Source of the DNA: Extensimonas soli
GTDB taxonomy: Bacteria; Pseudomonadota; Gammaproteobacteria; Burkholderiales; Burkholderiaceae_C
Direction of reading: 5' to 3'
DNA length: 64,000 nucleotides
Assembly (NCBI RefSeq): GCF_029211265.1
Contig: NZ_JARGEL010000026.1
Coordinates: forward strand, 1 to 64,000
Shown: positions 26,611 through 33,899 of the stretch, piece by piece
Layout: each line of letters opens with the position of its first letter
Position numbering within the stretch: position 1 is the first letter of the stretch
The notes under the pieces: model-generated
Databases searched by the model: none
What the model saw: the letters and a program-made list of their open reading frames with translations, nothing else
What the model was told of the DNA's origin: nothing
Program-made: the position numbers and the translations under genes

Positions 26611-28464
26611 ATGGCACTCTCAGACCTGGCCGTTCGGCAGGCCAAGGCAACTGGCAAGGCATACACCCTCCCTGACTTGGATGGCCTCTCCCTGGCCGTC
26701 ACCGCTGCCGGGGGCAGGACTTGGCACTTCCGCTACTACTGGGCGGGCAAGCAGAAGCGGATGTCGCTCGGCACCTACCCGGAGGTGACGCTTCGCGAGG
26801 CCCGCAGCCTGCGCGACGAAGCGCGCGCCCTGCTGGCCAAAGGCACCAATCCTCGCGTTCACCGCAAACAGAAGCGCACCGCTGTCCGGCTCGCCGACGA
26901 AAACACCTTCGAGGCGGTGTATCGCAAGTGGCTCAAGCATCGCGGGCTCAGCCTCAAGGAAGGCCGGCAGACGACCCTTTCGATACTTCCGCGCATCTTC
27001 GACAAGGATGTGTTGCCCACCTTGGGCAAGCGGTCGATCTATGAGATCAAGCGTCCCGACCTCTTGGAGGTCATCGCCAAGATCGAGAAGCGCAGGGCGC
27101 TCTCCGTCGCCGAGAAAGTCAGGACGTGGTTCAACCAACTGTTCCGTTACGCGCTGGTGATCGTGCCGGGTCTGGAGCAGAACCCTGCCTCCGATCTCGA
27201 TGTGGTGGCGCTGCCACTGCCACCCGTCAACCACAACCCGTTCCTGCGTATGGCCGAGCTGCCGAAGCTGTTGCAGCGGCTGCGCAGCTATCGCGGCAGG
27301 CGGCAGACCCAGCTCGGGCTGCGGCTATTGCTGCTGACCGGCGTGCGAACCGGAGAGCTGCGACAGGCGACGCCGGATCAATTCGATCTGGACCGTGGGC
27401 TGTGGACCATCCCGCCCGACGTCGTGAAGCAACTCCAGTTGGATATGCGCAAGAAGCGGAAGCAGCCGAAGGACATCCCGCCCTACATCGTGCCGCTGTC
27501 GATTCAGGCCATGGAGATCGTCCGGCACCTGCTCGATGAGTTCAAGCCGGCCCAGCGCTACCTGTTTCGGCACGACAGCGACTTGAAGAAGCGCATCAGC
27601 GAGAACACGCTCAATGGTGCGCTCAAACGCATGGGCTACCAGGAACGCCTGACCGGACACGGTATCCGCGGCACGATGTCCACCGCGCTCAACGAGATCG
27701 GCTACCCGAAGGTCTGGGTGGATGCACAGCTCTCGCATGTCGATCCCAACAAGGTCAGCGCGACCTACAACCATGCCGAGTACGTGGAGCAGCGTCGCCG
27801 CATGATGCAGGACTGGGCCGATCGGCTCGACCTCTTCGAGCAGAACCAGGTCGAGGCGGCCAGCATGCCGCTCACCGTGCATCTGGAAGGCGTGCCCGCA
27901 TTCCCGAGTGAGCAAACCGCAAGCGCACCCTCTACGCCGGTTGCCGCTTCGCCAATCCTGCTCGTGACGAAGCCGGGTGACGCCATGCCGTTGGTTTCTG
28001 CCGCCGCACATCGGCTGCCGGCGGTTCCGCCCCCTCGATCGGCCGCGCCGCTGGTGCCTTCGGACATTCAGCGCGAGCGGATGGAGCTGTTTGATGTCTT
28101 CGAGGCGCCGCACAACCTCCCCGTCGCTGCGTTTGCCAAGATGGCGGGCAAATCCCGCAGGTGGATCAGCTACGAGATCAAGGCGGGCAACTTGCTGGCG
28201 TTGAACGTGGGCAACCGCGGCCAGCGCGTGCCGGATTGGCATCTCGACCCACTCAAGCACGAGCTGATCCAGTCCGTCCTGAAGCTGACCAGGGGTGCGG
28301 ACCCTTGGCAGATCTACCATGCACTGCTGCAACCGCGCTCGATGCTGAGGGGGCGTTCGGCACTGGAGGGCGTGACGGCCGGCAATCTCGACAAGCTCGT
28401 CATGGCAGTGAGCACAGCCGTGAAGGAAAGCGAATGGACCCCGCTGCGGGTCGGGGTTGCCTAG
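26611..28464 (+). CDS. ICE tyrosine integrase (IntB13/P4-like) with C-terminal HTH/MbcA-ParS-like extension
   Basis: This site-specific recombinase should integrate and excise the ICE at tRNA-Gly. The 617 residues start with a DUF4102 domain (MALSDLAVRQAKATGKAY...LPDLDGLSLAV), then a SAM-like core-binding domain. The catalytic domain shows R246 (GVRTGELR), H350 and R353 (HGIRG), H376 and the nucleophile Y386 (ATYNHAEY). After a Pro/Ala linker, residues from about 485 form an extra domain: a small HTH-like segment (AKMAGKSRRWISYEIKAG), then RVPDWHLDP and RGRSALEGVTAGN. This part resembles the Xre/MbcA/ParS antitoxin domain. The ATG at 26611 has AGGAG nearby; one at 26593 is possible. Confidence 0.93.
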   Translation: MALSDLAVRQAKATGKAYTLPDLDGLSLAVTAAGGRTWHFRYYWAGKQKRMSLGTYPEVTLREARSLRDEARALLAKGTNPRVHRKQKRTAVRLADENTFEAVYRKWLKHRGLSLKEGRQTTLSILPRIFDKDVLPTLGKRSIYEIKRPDLLEVIAKIEKRRALSVAEKVRTWFNQLFRYALVIVPGLEQNPASDLDVVALPLPPVNHNPFLRMAELPKLLQRLRSYRGRRQTQLGLRLLLLTGVRTGELRQATPDQFDLDRGLWTIPPDVVKQLQLDMRKKRKQPKDIPPYIVPLSIQAMEIVRHLLDEFKPAQRYLFRHDSDLKKRISENTLNGALKRMGYQERLTGHGIRGTMSTALNEIGYPKVWVDAQLSHVDPNKVSATYNHAEYVEQRRRMMQDWADRLDLFEQNQVEAASMPLTVHLEGVPAFPSEQTASAPSTPVAASPILLVTKPGDAMPLVSAAAHRLPAVPPPRSAAPLVPSDIQRERMELFDVFEAPHNLPVAAFAKMAGKSRRWISYEIKAGNLLALNVGNRGQRVPDWHLDPLKHELIQSVLKLTRGADPWQIYHALLQPRSMLRGRSALEGVTAGNLDKLVMAVSTAVKESEWTPLRVGVA

Positions 28465-28471
28465 CAGCAGG

Positions 28472-28502
28472 AATGCGGGATCGTGGCGAAACCGCGATTC
28501 CC
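28472..28502. terminator. Imperfect hairpin between the integrase and the LysR-like gene
   Basis: GCGGGATCGTGG and CCGCGATTCCCGC pair with one bulge. It lies 8 bases after the integrase stop and just past the end of the convergent LysR-like gene. No T run is present, so it is a weak candidate. Confidence 0.35.
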
Positions 28503-28511
28503 GCGCGTCTG

Positions 28512-29138
28512 TCAGGACACCAAGCGCGCGCGGCGGGCGAATCTTGCCTGGGTGTCCGACAAGGAAGCGTTGCGGCGCAGCAGGTAAGCCATCACGATCG
28601 TTGGTGCGCCGGCCAGCGGCCGCACGGCGATGCCTCGGCGTAGGTAGCTCGCCAGTCTCGCGGCAGGCGCAATGGCGATCCCGTACCCGGCGGCCACCAG
28701 CGTCATCGCCACATCGAATGTCTCCACCGTTCGCTCCCGCTCCTGCAGCGCGTTATCGAACACGCGCTGCACGGTCTTGCGCCATGGTTCATCGGCCGTG
28801 GACTGCGAGCAGATCAAGGGCTGCTTGAGCACTTCCTGGCACGGCACTTCACGGTAGGCCAGCAGGTGGGAGCGCTTGGCCACGGCGACCGCCAGCGTGT
28901 CATGCCACAGCGGCTCGCATACCCAGCCAGGCCACTGCCGGGCAACCGCAGACAAGGCGAAGTCGAAGCCGTCGCCCGGCAGCTCCGCGCCTCGACCGGG
29001 ATCTGTCCATCCGGCCAGGACGGCATGAGTCTCCGGCTCTTCGGCGCGCTGCAGGGCGAGCACGTCGGCGAGCTGGGGAGGCACCCATTCGCCGAGGACG
29101 GCCATGCGAATTTCGGCGGTGATGTCACTCGATTCCAC
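28512..29138 (-). CDS. LysR-type substrate-binding domain protein without DNA-binding domain
   Basis: The 208 residues correspond to the effector-binding half of LysR regulators: GDGFDFALSAVARQWPGWVCEPLWHDTLAVAVAKRSHLLA, later MTLVAAGYGIAIAPAARLAS. The winged-helix domain that LysR proteins carry in their first 90 residues is absent. A GTG at 29138 has GGGGAG six bases upstream and is chosen. The frame stays open to 29288, but the extra residues do not form an HTH and would overlap the divergent xre gene. It could act as a sensor or decoy, or be a decayed regulator. Confidence 0.65.
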   Translation of the reverse strand: MESSDITAEIRMAVLGEWVPPQLADVLALQRAEEPETHAVLAGWTDPGRGAELPGDGFDFALSAVARQWPGWVCEPLWHDTLAVAVAKRSHLLAYREVPCQEVLKQPLICSQSTADEPWRKTVQRVFDNALQERERTVETFDVAMTLVAAGYGIAIAPAARLASYLRRGIAVRPLAGAPTIVMAYLLRRNASLSDTQARFARRARLVS

Positions 29139-29244
29139 GTCCAGCTCCCCCCAGGCGGTGAACTCGTGGCAACTGATCTCGAAGCCGTTGAATGAGTTAA
29201 GTTTAACGTGGTTTAAATCGTGACCGTGTTCGACGCTCTTGGCA

Positions 29245-29544
29245 ATGCCAAAGCGTTCGATCCAAAGGGGCCGCCCCACCGGCACCACTACCTACGAAGC
29301 GGAACCAGCCATCGCGTTTGGGGCTGCCGTGCGGGAAGAAAGAACCAACCAGGGTATCGCTCAGGAAACGCTGGCCCACATGGCCGGCATCGAACGGTCG
29401 CACATGGGCAAGATCGAGCGCGGCGAGCATGTCCCCACGCTCCCTCTCATCCTCAAGATCGCCCGTGCGCTGAAATGCAGTTCCGCCCACTTGATGACTC
29501 TGACCGAAGCCAAGCTGGCGGAGTCGGCCCCATCCGCGGATTGA
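29245..29544 (+). CDS. Xre-family helix-turn-helix regulator
   Basis: This 99-residue protein has a Cro/C1-type HTH in its middle: FGAAVREERTNQGIAQETLAHMAGIERSHMGKIERGEHVP. It is probably a DNA-binding regulator of the ICE. An ATG at 29245 or TTG at 29239 may start it; neither has a clear ribosome binding site. It is divergent from the LysR-like gene. Its last 92 bases overlap, tail to tail, the end of the relaxase gene on the other strand. Confidence 0.85.
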   Translation: MPKRSIQRGRPTGTTTYEAEPAIAFGAAVREERTNQGIAQETLAHMAGIERSHMGKIERGEHVPTLPLILKIARALKCSSAHLMTLTEAKLAESAPSAD

Positions 29545-31405
29545 AGCCGGCCTGCACAGCGGTCGCATGCCTCACCTGATCGTCGTCCTTGCCCCCAAGG
29601 GCTGAATCTTCGCGCTTTGCGGCCTCGTTGAGGAGCCGCAGGTATGGGTTGTCTGGCGGCGTCTCCTGGAGCAGCGCATCCGGGCTGACGAGCAGGTAGC
29701 CGTGCAGCCGGCGCGACTTGCGCGGCCCCGTGACTTCGCAGGTCCAGATGTTCAGCCCGCTCGGCTGCTTGCGGTGCTGTCCCAGCTTCTCGAAGCGCTT
29801 CTGTACCCACTGCCACCCCTCCAGCTTCTCCTGCTTGGCCAGCGCGGCGACTTGAAGGTACTCCTGCGCGTAGCGCTGGAACACGCCGGGGCTGACGAGG
29901 TAGGTCGTACCGGCGACGGTATGCACCAGGGCCTTGGCGTCGTTGATGATGAGCTTGCGCGTCTGGATGCCCTGACGCAGCCAAGCCATGAAGTGCGCCC
30001 CGGAGGGCTCCGCGCGATCCTGGGAAGGCGCGAGGCTCATCTGCGGCGGGGGCACGGTCGAAGGGGCCGGCTCGGCCTCGGCGATCTCCGGCGCTGTGGG
30101 TGGAGCAGTGTCGCCCAGCAGGTCGAGCAGCGCGGCCACGCCGGTATCCGTGGCTGTGGATGCGATCGGCGCCGTGCTCGCGGGTGCAGCTTCGGTGCCT
30201 TCCACGCGCGGCCCATCGGCAACCGCCTGCGCCAGCGGCGGCGGCTCCGCTTGTTCCTCTTCGACCTGCACAAGGCCTGCGAACGGCGCCGGCCGGTCGG
30301 CGGCATCCCAGATCATCGCCGGCGAGAGTTTCAGGAAGGTGAAGGCGTGCGACCAGCCGGCGTCGCTGGTGACGGTAGCCTTCCAGATCGCCTTGCCATC
30401 CGGCGTCGGTTGCACGATGCCGTGATCCTGCAACACGTTGAACACCGCCGTATTGCTCGCCGGGATGCCGTCGAAGCCCTGCGACAGCAGATGTGCGCGC
30501 AGCTTGTCGGAGACGGTCTTGCTCACCAGCCACAAGGCGTCTTGTGTCAGCCAGCCGTCCGCCGGGCCGGCCTGGTTCAACTTGAACGCTTCCTTGAGCA
30601 GGTAGCGCAAGCCGTCGAGCAATTTGCGTTGCAGCGCATGCTTGGGCGCCGCCAGCGCCTTGCTGGGGTCGCCGCCGAGTTCCTGGGCGACCGATGCCTG
30701 GTCGGCCTGCACGACCAGTTCGCCGAGCGTGCCGGCGTGCTCGTACTGGCCGGCCAGCACGTACAGCAGCGCGGCCCAGAGGTCGGGATAGCCGCTGAGC
30801 CAGTCGAAGATGTCCCGATCGAGAAGGCGCGCGTAGAGCAGCCCGGTGGCGGCGCTGTGCAGGCGGTACTCGCGCTCCTTTCGGTAACGGAAGCGGTAGG
30901 GCTTTCGCAGCGGGCCGTGCCAGGGATGCCAGACGCTGCCATCGGCATGCTCGACGTGTAGATCGACCGCAATCTTGCCGATGTCGTGCAGCAGGGCCGC
31001 GTAGGCCGTGCCTGCGGTCCAGGCTTCGGCCTGGGCCGCCTGTGCCTCCGGCGTGACGCCCGCAGGCAGCAGGTATGACTGCCGCAGCTTCAGCGCATAG
31101 GCGACGATCTCCAGGCCGTGGTCCAGCATGCCGCCCGGATAGGCGTGGTGGTGGTTCTCGGAGGCCGGGAACTGCTGGACCAGCTCGGCGTAGCGCTCCA
31201 GTGGGGCGAGGTAGAGCGTGGCGAACTGCCGGCGCGAGAGCGATGTGCGCTGCCAGATGTGTTCCAGCAGTTTCTGCCGGCGCGGCGTGGCCAGCAGCGA
31301 TGCGGCCGACTCCGGCCGCATCGACCCTTTCGGAGTTTCGATGGCGGAGGTGGGCGGCGTGCCGGCGGTGGGTGGCACCCGTTTGCGCTGGAACAGCGAG
31401 AGCAT
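29453..31405 (-). CDS. traI: MobH-family relaxase (TraI_2 domain)
   Basis: This relaxase should nick the ICE at oriT and lead the strand into the recipient. The 650 residues show the MobH signature: a triple-histidine motif (NHHHAYPGGMLDHG) followed by an HD motif (LLHDIGK, H140-D141). A central Pro/Ala/Thr-rich linker joins this to a C-terminal domain (MAWLRQGIQTRKLIINDAKALVHTVAGTTYLVSPGVFQRY) typical of the ICE relaxases. The final 30 or so residues are encoded by bases that are also the end of the xre gene on the other strand. Confidence 0.92.
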   Translation of the reverse strand: MLSLFQRKRVPPTAGTPPTSAIETPKGSMRPESAASLLATPRRQKLLEHIWQRTSLSRRQFATLYLAPLERYAELVQQFPASENHHHAYPGGMLDHGLEIVAYALKLRQSYLLPAGVTPEAQAAQAEAWTAGTAYAALLHDIGKIAVDLHVEHADGSVWHPWHGPLRKPYRFRYRKEREYRLHSAATGLLYARLLDRDIFDWLSGYPDLWAALLYVLAGQYEHAGTLGELVVQADQASVAQELGGDPSKALAAPKHALQRKLLDGLRYLLKEAFKLNQAGPADGWLTQDALWLVSKTVSDKLRAHLLSQGFDGIPASNTAVFNVLQDHGIVQPTPDGKAIWKATVTSDAGWSHAFTFLKLSPAMIWDAADRPAPFAGLVQVEEEQAEPPPLAQAVADGPRVEGTEAAPASTAPIASTATDTGVAALLDLLGDTAPPTAPEIAEAEPAPSTVPPPQMSLAPSQDRAEPSGAHFMAWLRQGIQTRKLIINDAKALVHTVAGTTYLVSPGVFQRYAQEYLQVAALAKQEKLEGWQWVQKRFEKLGQHRKQPSGLNIWTCEVTGPRKSRRLHGYLLVSPDALLQETPPDNPYLRLLNEAAKREDSALGGKDDDQVRHATAVQAGFNPRMGPTPPAWLRSESSSGRNCISAHGRS

Positions 31406-31607
31406 GGCGAACCCCGGATGACGGGCTGCTCGGGGCGCCTTTTGGCCTTTTCAGGATAGGGCCTTTCCCCTTGGCACCCTTCCTTTGCCCCTTCCCAGCC
31501 CTTTGGCCTTTGTCGGAAGCCTTTGGGTATAGGGCCGCTGCTTCGCGGGTGCCACGATGAATGCGGCATGGGGCAATCCCGGCAAGTGGGGCGCTGCGGG
31601 ACGTTCG
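31406..31607. other. Intergenic region upstream of the relaxase, oriT candidate
   Basis: This gap between the relaxase start and the AbiEii gene has a strongly pyrimidine-biased stretch. It contains two exact copies of TTTGGCCTTT (31441-31450 and 31502-31511), each followed by a copy of ATAGGGCC (31456-31463 and 31529-31536). Origins of transfer are often next to relaxase genes and carry repeats. Nothing else here resembles a known nick site, so the assignment is only a suggestion. Confidence 0.3.
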
Positions 31608-32528
31608 TCAGCTCTGGCCCAAGCCGGTGTCGAGGGCGGCGGATTGCGCTGCGAAGTCGTCGGGACGGCGCTTGCGGAAGGTTTCGAGATTGCTCAGCTT
31701 CCAGCGCAGTGCCGGCAGTTGAGCGGCGTGTTGGCATTGCACCAGCGACCAGTCCGGTTCTGCGCGCACCAGCCCGCTCAGAAACTGCTTGTGCGCGGTG
31801 CTCAGTCGCTGTGGCAGTTCGCGCCGCAGCCTGGCGCGAGCATCGAGCAGCATCTCCAGGGAGCAGTCCACTTCCGTCATGCCGACAAAGGCCCGCTCGT
31901 ACTCGCCGGCGATGTCCTTGTCGTTGCCGAACAGCACTTCGTGGGGCGGCCGGTTGTGGCCCGCCAGATAGATCACGAAGCACTCGACCATGCCGTCGCT
32001 GATGTCGCCCGATTCGTAGAGCTGCCACACGTCGAACAGGTCGCGGGGGTGCTGTCGATCCAGCGCGGCCACCAGCTTGCTGGCGTACAGCTCGTCCGGT
32101 GCCAGAACCGGCAGCTCGAACTCGACGCCGAACAGATCGCTGGTCTTGGCGCTCAGCGGCCGCCGCTCGACGGGCAGCACGCTGCCGCGGAACACGACAT
32201 TGACCTCGATCTTCACCTGGCTGGCGTCGTTCTCGACGATCAGCTTGGTGTCTCCCAGGTCCTTGGCGCGAACCAGGCGTGTCTGCACGCCCAGTGGTGC
32301 AACGCGCGTGGCGATGGCGGCCAGCTCCTGGTTGATGGCTTGCAGCGCTTCGTCGCGCGGCGTCTGCCACGGGAGGTACACCACGTCGATGTCCACCGAC
32401 AGGCGCGGCATGTCCCGCACGAAGAGGTTGATGGCCGTGCCGCCCTTCATGGCGAAGATGTCGTTGGCGAACACGTCGGGCGCGACGGCCAGCAGCAGGC
32501 GAACGGTGTCCGCGTAGGTCTTATCCAT
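31608..32528 (-). CDS. abiEii: AbiEii-type nucleotidyltransferase toxin
   Basis: This is the toxin of a type IV toxin-antitoxin and abortive infection system. The 306 residues carry nucleotidyltransferase motif I (MKGGTAINLF, G29-G30) and motif II (LSVDIDVVY, D46 and D48). The C-terminal half includes the GDISDGMVECFVIYLAG segment. It overlaps its antitoxin gene by eight bases. It lies between the relaxase and DUF3742 genes, a common cargo position in these ICEs. Confidence 0.9.
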   Translation of the reverse strand: MDKTYADTVRLLLAVAPDVFANDIFAMKGGTAINLFVRDMPRLSVDIDVVYLPWQTPRDEALQAINQELAAIATRVAPLGVQTRLVRAKDLGDTKLIVENDASQVKIEVNVVFRGSVLPVERRPLSAKTSDLFGVEFELPVLAPDELYASKLVAALDRQHPRDLFDVWQLYESGDISDGMVECFVIYLAGHNRPPHEVLFGNDKDIAGEYERAFVGMTEVDCSLEMLLDARARLRRELPQRLSTAHKQFLSGLVRAEPDWSLVQCQHAAQLPALRWKLSNLETFRKRRPDDFAAQSAALDTGLGQS

Positions 32529-33279
32529 GAGGTCTCAGGCTCAGCAAGGTGCCGTCATCGAGCCGGCTCATCCAGCGCGTGTTGCTGCCGGTGCGAACCG
32601 GGTACTGCTCCAGCAGGGCATCGACATCCACGAGGCTGGTCTCGCGCGCCCAGGTCAGGAACAGGCGCACGGCCTTCACGCTGGCGCAGCAGGACAGCAG
32701 TTGCCCGAGCAAGTCCTTGCGGGGGGAACGCAGTCCATCAAAGACGTTGCGGGCCTCTTCGAGGCTCTGCTTGACGCCGGCTTCGTACAGCAGCTCCAGA
32801 ACGGCACGCTCGGAGGCAGCCACCCGCAGATCCTCGGGCAGGCCAGGCGGCGTGGTCAGGGTCTTGCTGGCCAGCGCCGTGTCCGGCCAGTCGAACAGGC
32901 GGGCGTGGACGTAGCGGGCCGGAAAGCGCGAGGTGAACCAGGCCGGCAACGCGAAACGACCGTCGCCCCACAGCACCAGCGCCTCCCGGCTGCCCAGGTT
33001 GTGCTGCACCCCCTGCAGGGCCAGGGCGCTCTTGCCGCCGACGTGCAGGCCGGGCACGCGCTGTTGCAGGAACTTCAGCGCACCGTAGACCCCGAACTCA
33101 TCGTTCGGGAAGGCATAGACGCCATGGGCCAGGCGCACGAGCCACCCGCCGTCGGCATAGTGGGCGGCGAGCTGGGGCGACACCCCGAACTGGCTCAGGG
33201 TGGCAAGGTCGAACGGCGCCCCACGGGAGAGTCCCGCCTGCAGTCGCTTGATTACCTGGTGCCGAGAATTTCCATCCAT
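32521..33279 (-). CDS. abiEi: AbiEi-type antitoxin and transcriptional regulator
   Basis: The 252-residue product has the N-terminal winged-helix of AbiEi (LATLSQFGVSPQLAAHYADGGWLVRLAHGVYAFP), which binds its own promoter, and a larger C-terminal antitoxin domain (LHVGGKSALALQGV). ATG at 33279 starts the family N-terminus; the frame is open upstream but not conserved. It is first in the abiEi-abiEii pair and the two overlap by eight bases. Confidence 0.87.
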   Translation of the reverse strand: MDGNSRHQVIKRLQAGLSRGAPFDLATLSQFGVSPQLAAHYADGGWLVRLAHGVYAFPNDEFGVYGALKFLQQRVPGLHVGGKSALALQGVQHNLGSREALVLWGDGRFALPAWFTSRFPARYVHARLFDWPDTALASKTLTTPPGLPEDLRVAASERAVLELLYEAGVKQSLEEARNVFDGLRSPRKDLLGQLLSCCASVKAVRLFLTWARETSLVDVDALLEQYPVRTGSNTRWMSRLDDGTLLSLRPHG

Positions 33280-33292
33280 GCTATAAAAATAA

Positions 33293-33386
33293 CACAGAAT
33301 CCAATCGACCCCTAGAGCCATTGCAAGAACGTGCATGGAAAGTAGCATAAGGTTTTATTTATCGCGCAGAATCTAATCGACCTACG
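33293..33386. promoter_or_regulatory. Imperfect direct repeat upstream of abiEi
   Basis: CACAGAATCCAATCGACC (33293-33310) and CGCAGAATCTAATCGACC (33365-33382) are direct repeats 72 bases apart. Both have an AT-rich stretch on the same side. The first is just upstream of the abiEi start. AbiEi proteins bind repeats at their own promoter, so this may be the operator. Confidence 0.4.
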
Positions 33387-33502
33387 ACCCGAGCCAACCC
33401 GGCTCTGCCGGCCGCAACCCGCCCTCCTGATCGCGGTCTATGCTGGAGGGCAGGCCACGACCGGCCGCTCCGCGAGGTGAGGCACCACTGAAGCCGAGGC
33501 AT

Positions 33503-33871
33503 ATGAGCATGACCACCAACACGCACAACGGGCGCTGGAGCCACCGGCTGGGCCGGGGGGCTGGCCGTGCCTGGCGTGGATACCTGCGCCGCGAGCAGCG
33601 TGTCGCCGGCTGGCTGGTGACGCGCGGGGTGCCTGCGGGCGCGACCACGGCGGTGCTCTGGATCGTCAAGCTGGCCGTACTTGGCGTGCTGCTCTGCACC
33701 GTATCCTGGCTCGTCCTGCTGCTTGCCTTTGCGGTGGTCGCCGCATGGCTCGCGCGGAACGCCGATGCGGATGATGAGAACCAGCCAGAGTGGCGTGAAG
33801 GACACTCCGGCCATGGTCTGTACGACAAGAACGAGTGGCGCCACGACATGGGCGACTCTGACGAGTCGTAG
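33503..33871 (+). CDS. DUF3742 family ICE protein
   Basis: The 122-residue protein has a positively charged N-terminal part (RWSHRLGRGAGRAWRGYLRREQRVAGW). One long hydrophobic segment or hairpin follows (VLWIVKLAVLGVLLCTVSWLVLLLAFAVVAAWLA), with an acidic tail containing EWREGHSGHGLYD. This is the DUF3742 pattern, found next to the TraG-N gene in ICEs of this family. Its role in transfer is not known. It is on the plus strand, convergent with the mating-pair cluster. Confidence 0.8.
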   Translation: MSMTTNTHNGRWSHRLGRGAGRAWRGYLRREQRVAGWLVTRGVPAGATTAVLWIVKLAVLGVLLCTVSWLVLLLAFAVVAAWLARNADADDENQPEWREGHSGHGLYDKNEWRHDMGDSDES

Positions 33872-33899
33872 CTGCCCCATCGGTGCGAAAGGATGCGCC

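Noticed and set aside
31090-32370. Reverse-strand open frame of 426 codons across the relaxase start and abiEii
   Set aside because: It overlaps the real abiEii and relaxase genes in another frame and has an Arg/Pro/Ser-rich shadow composition.
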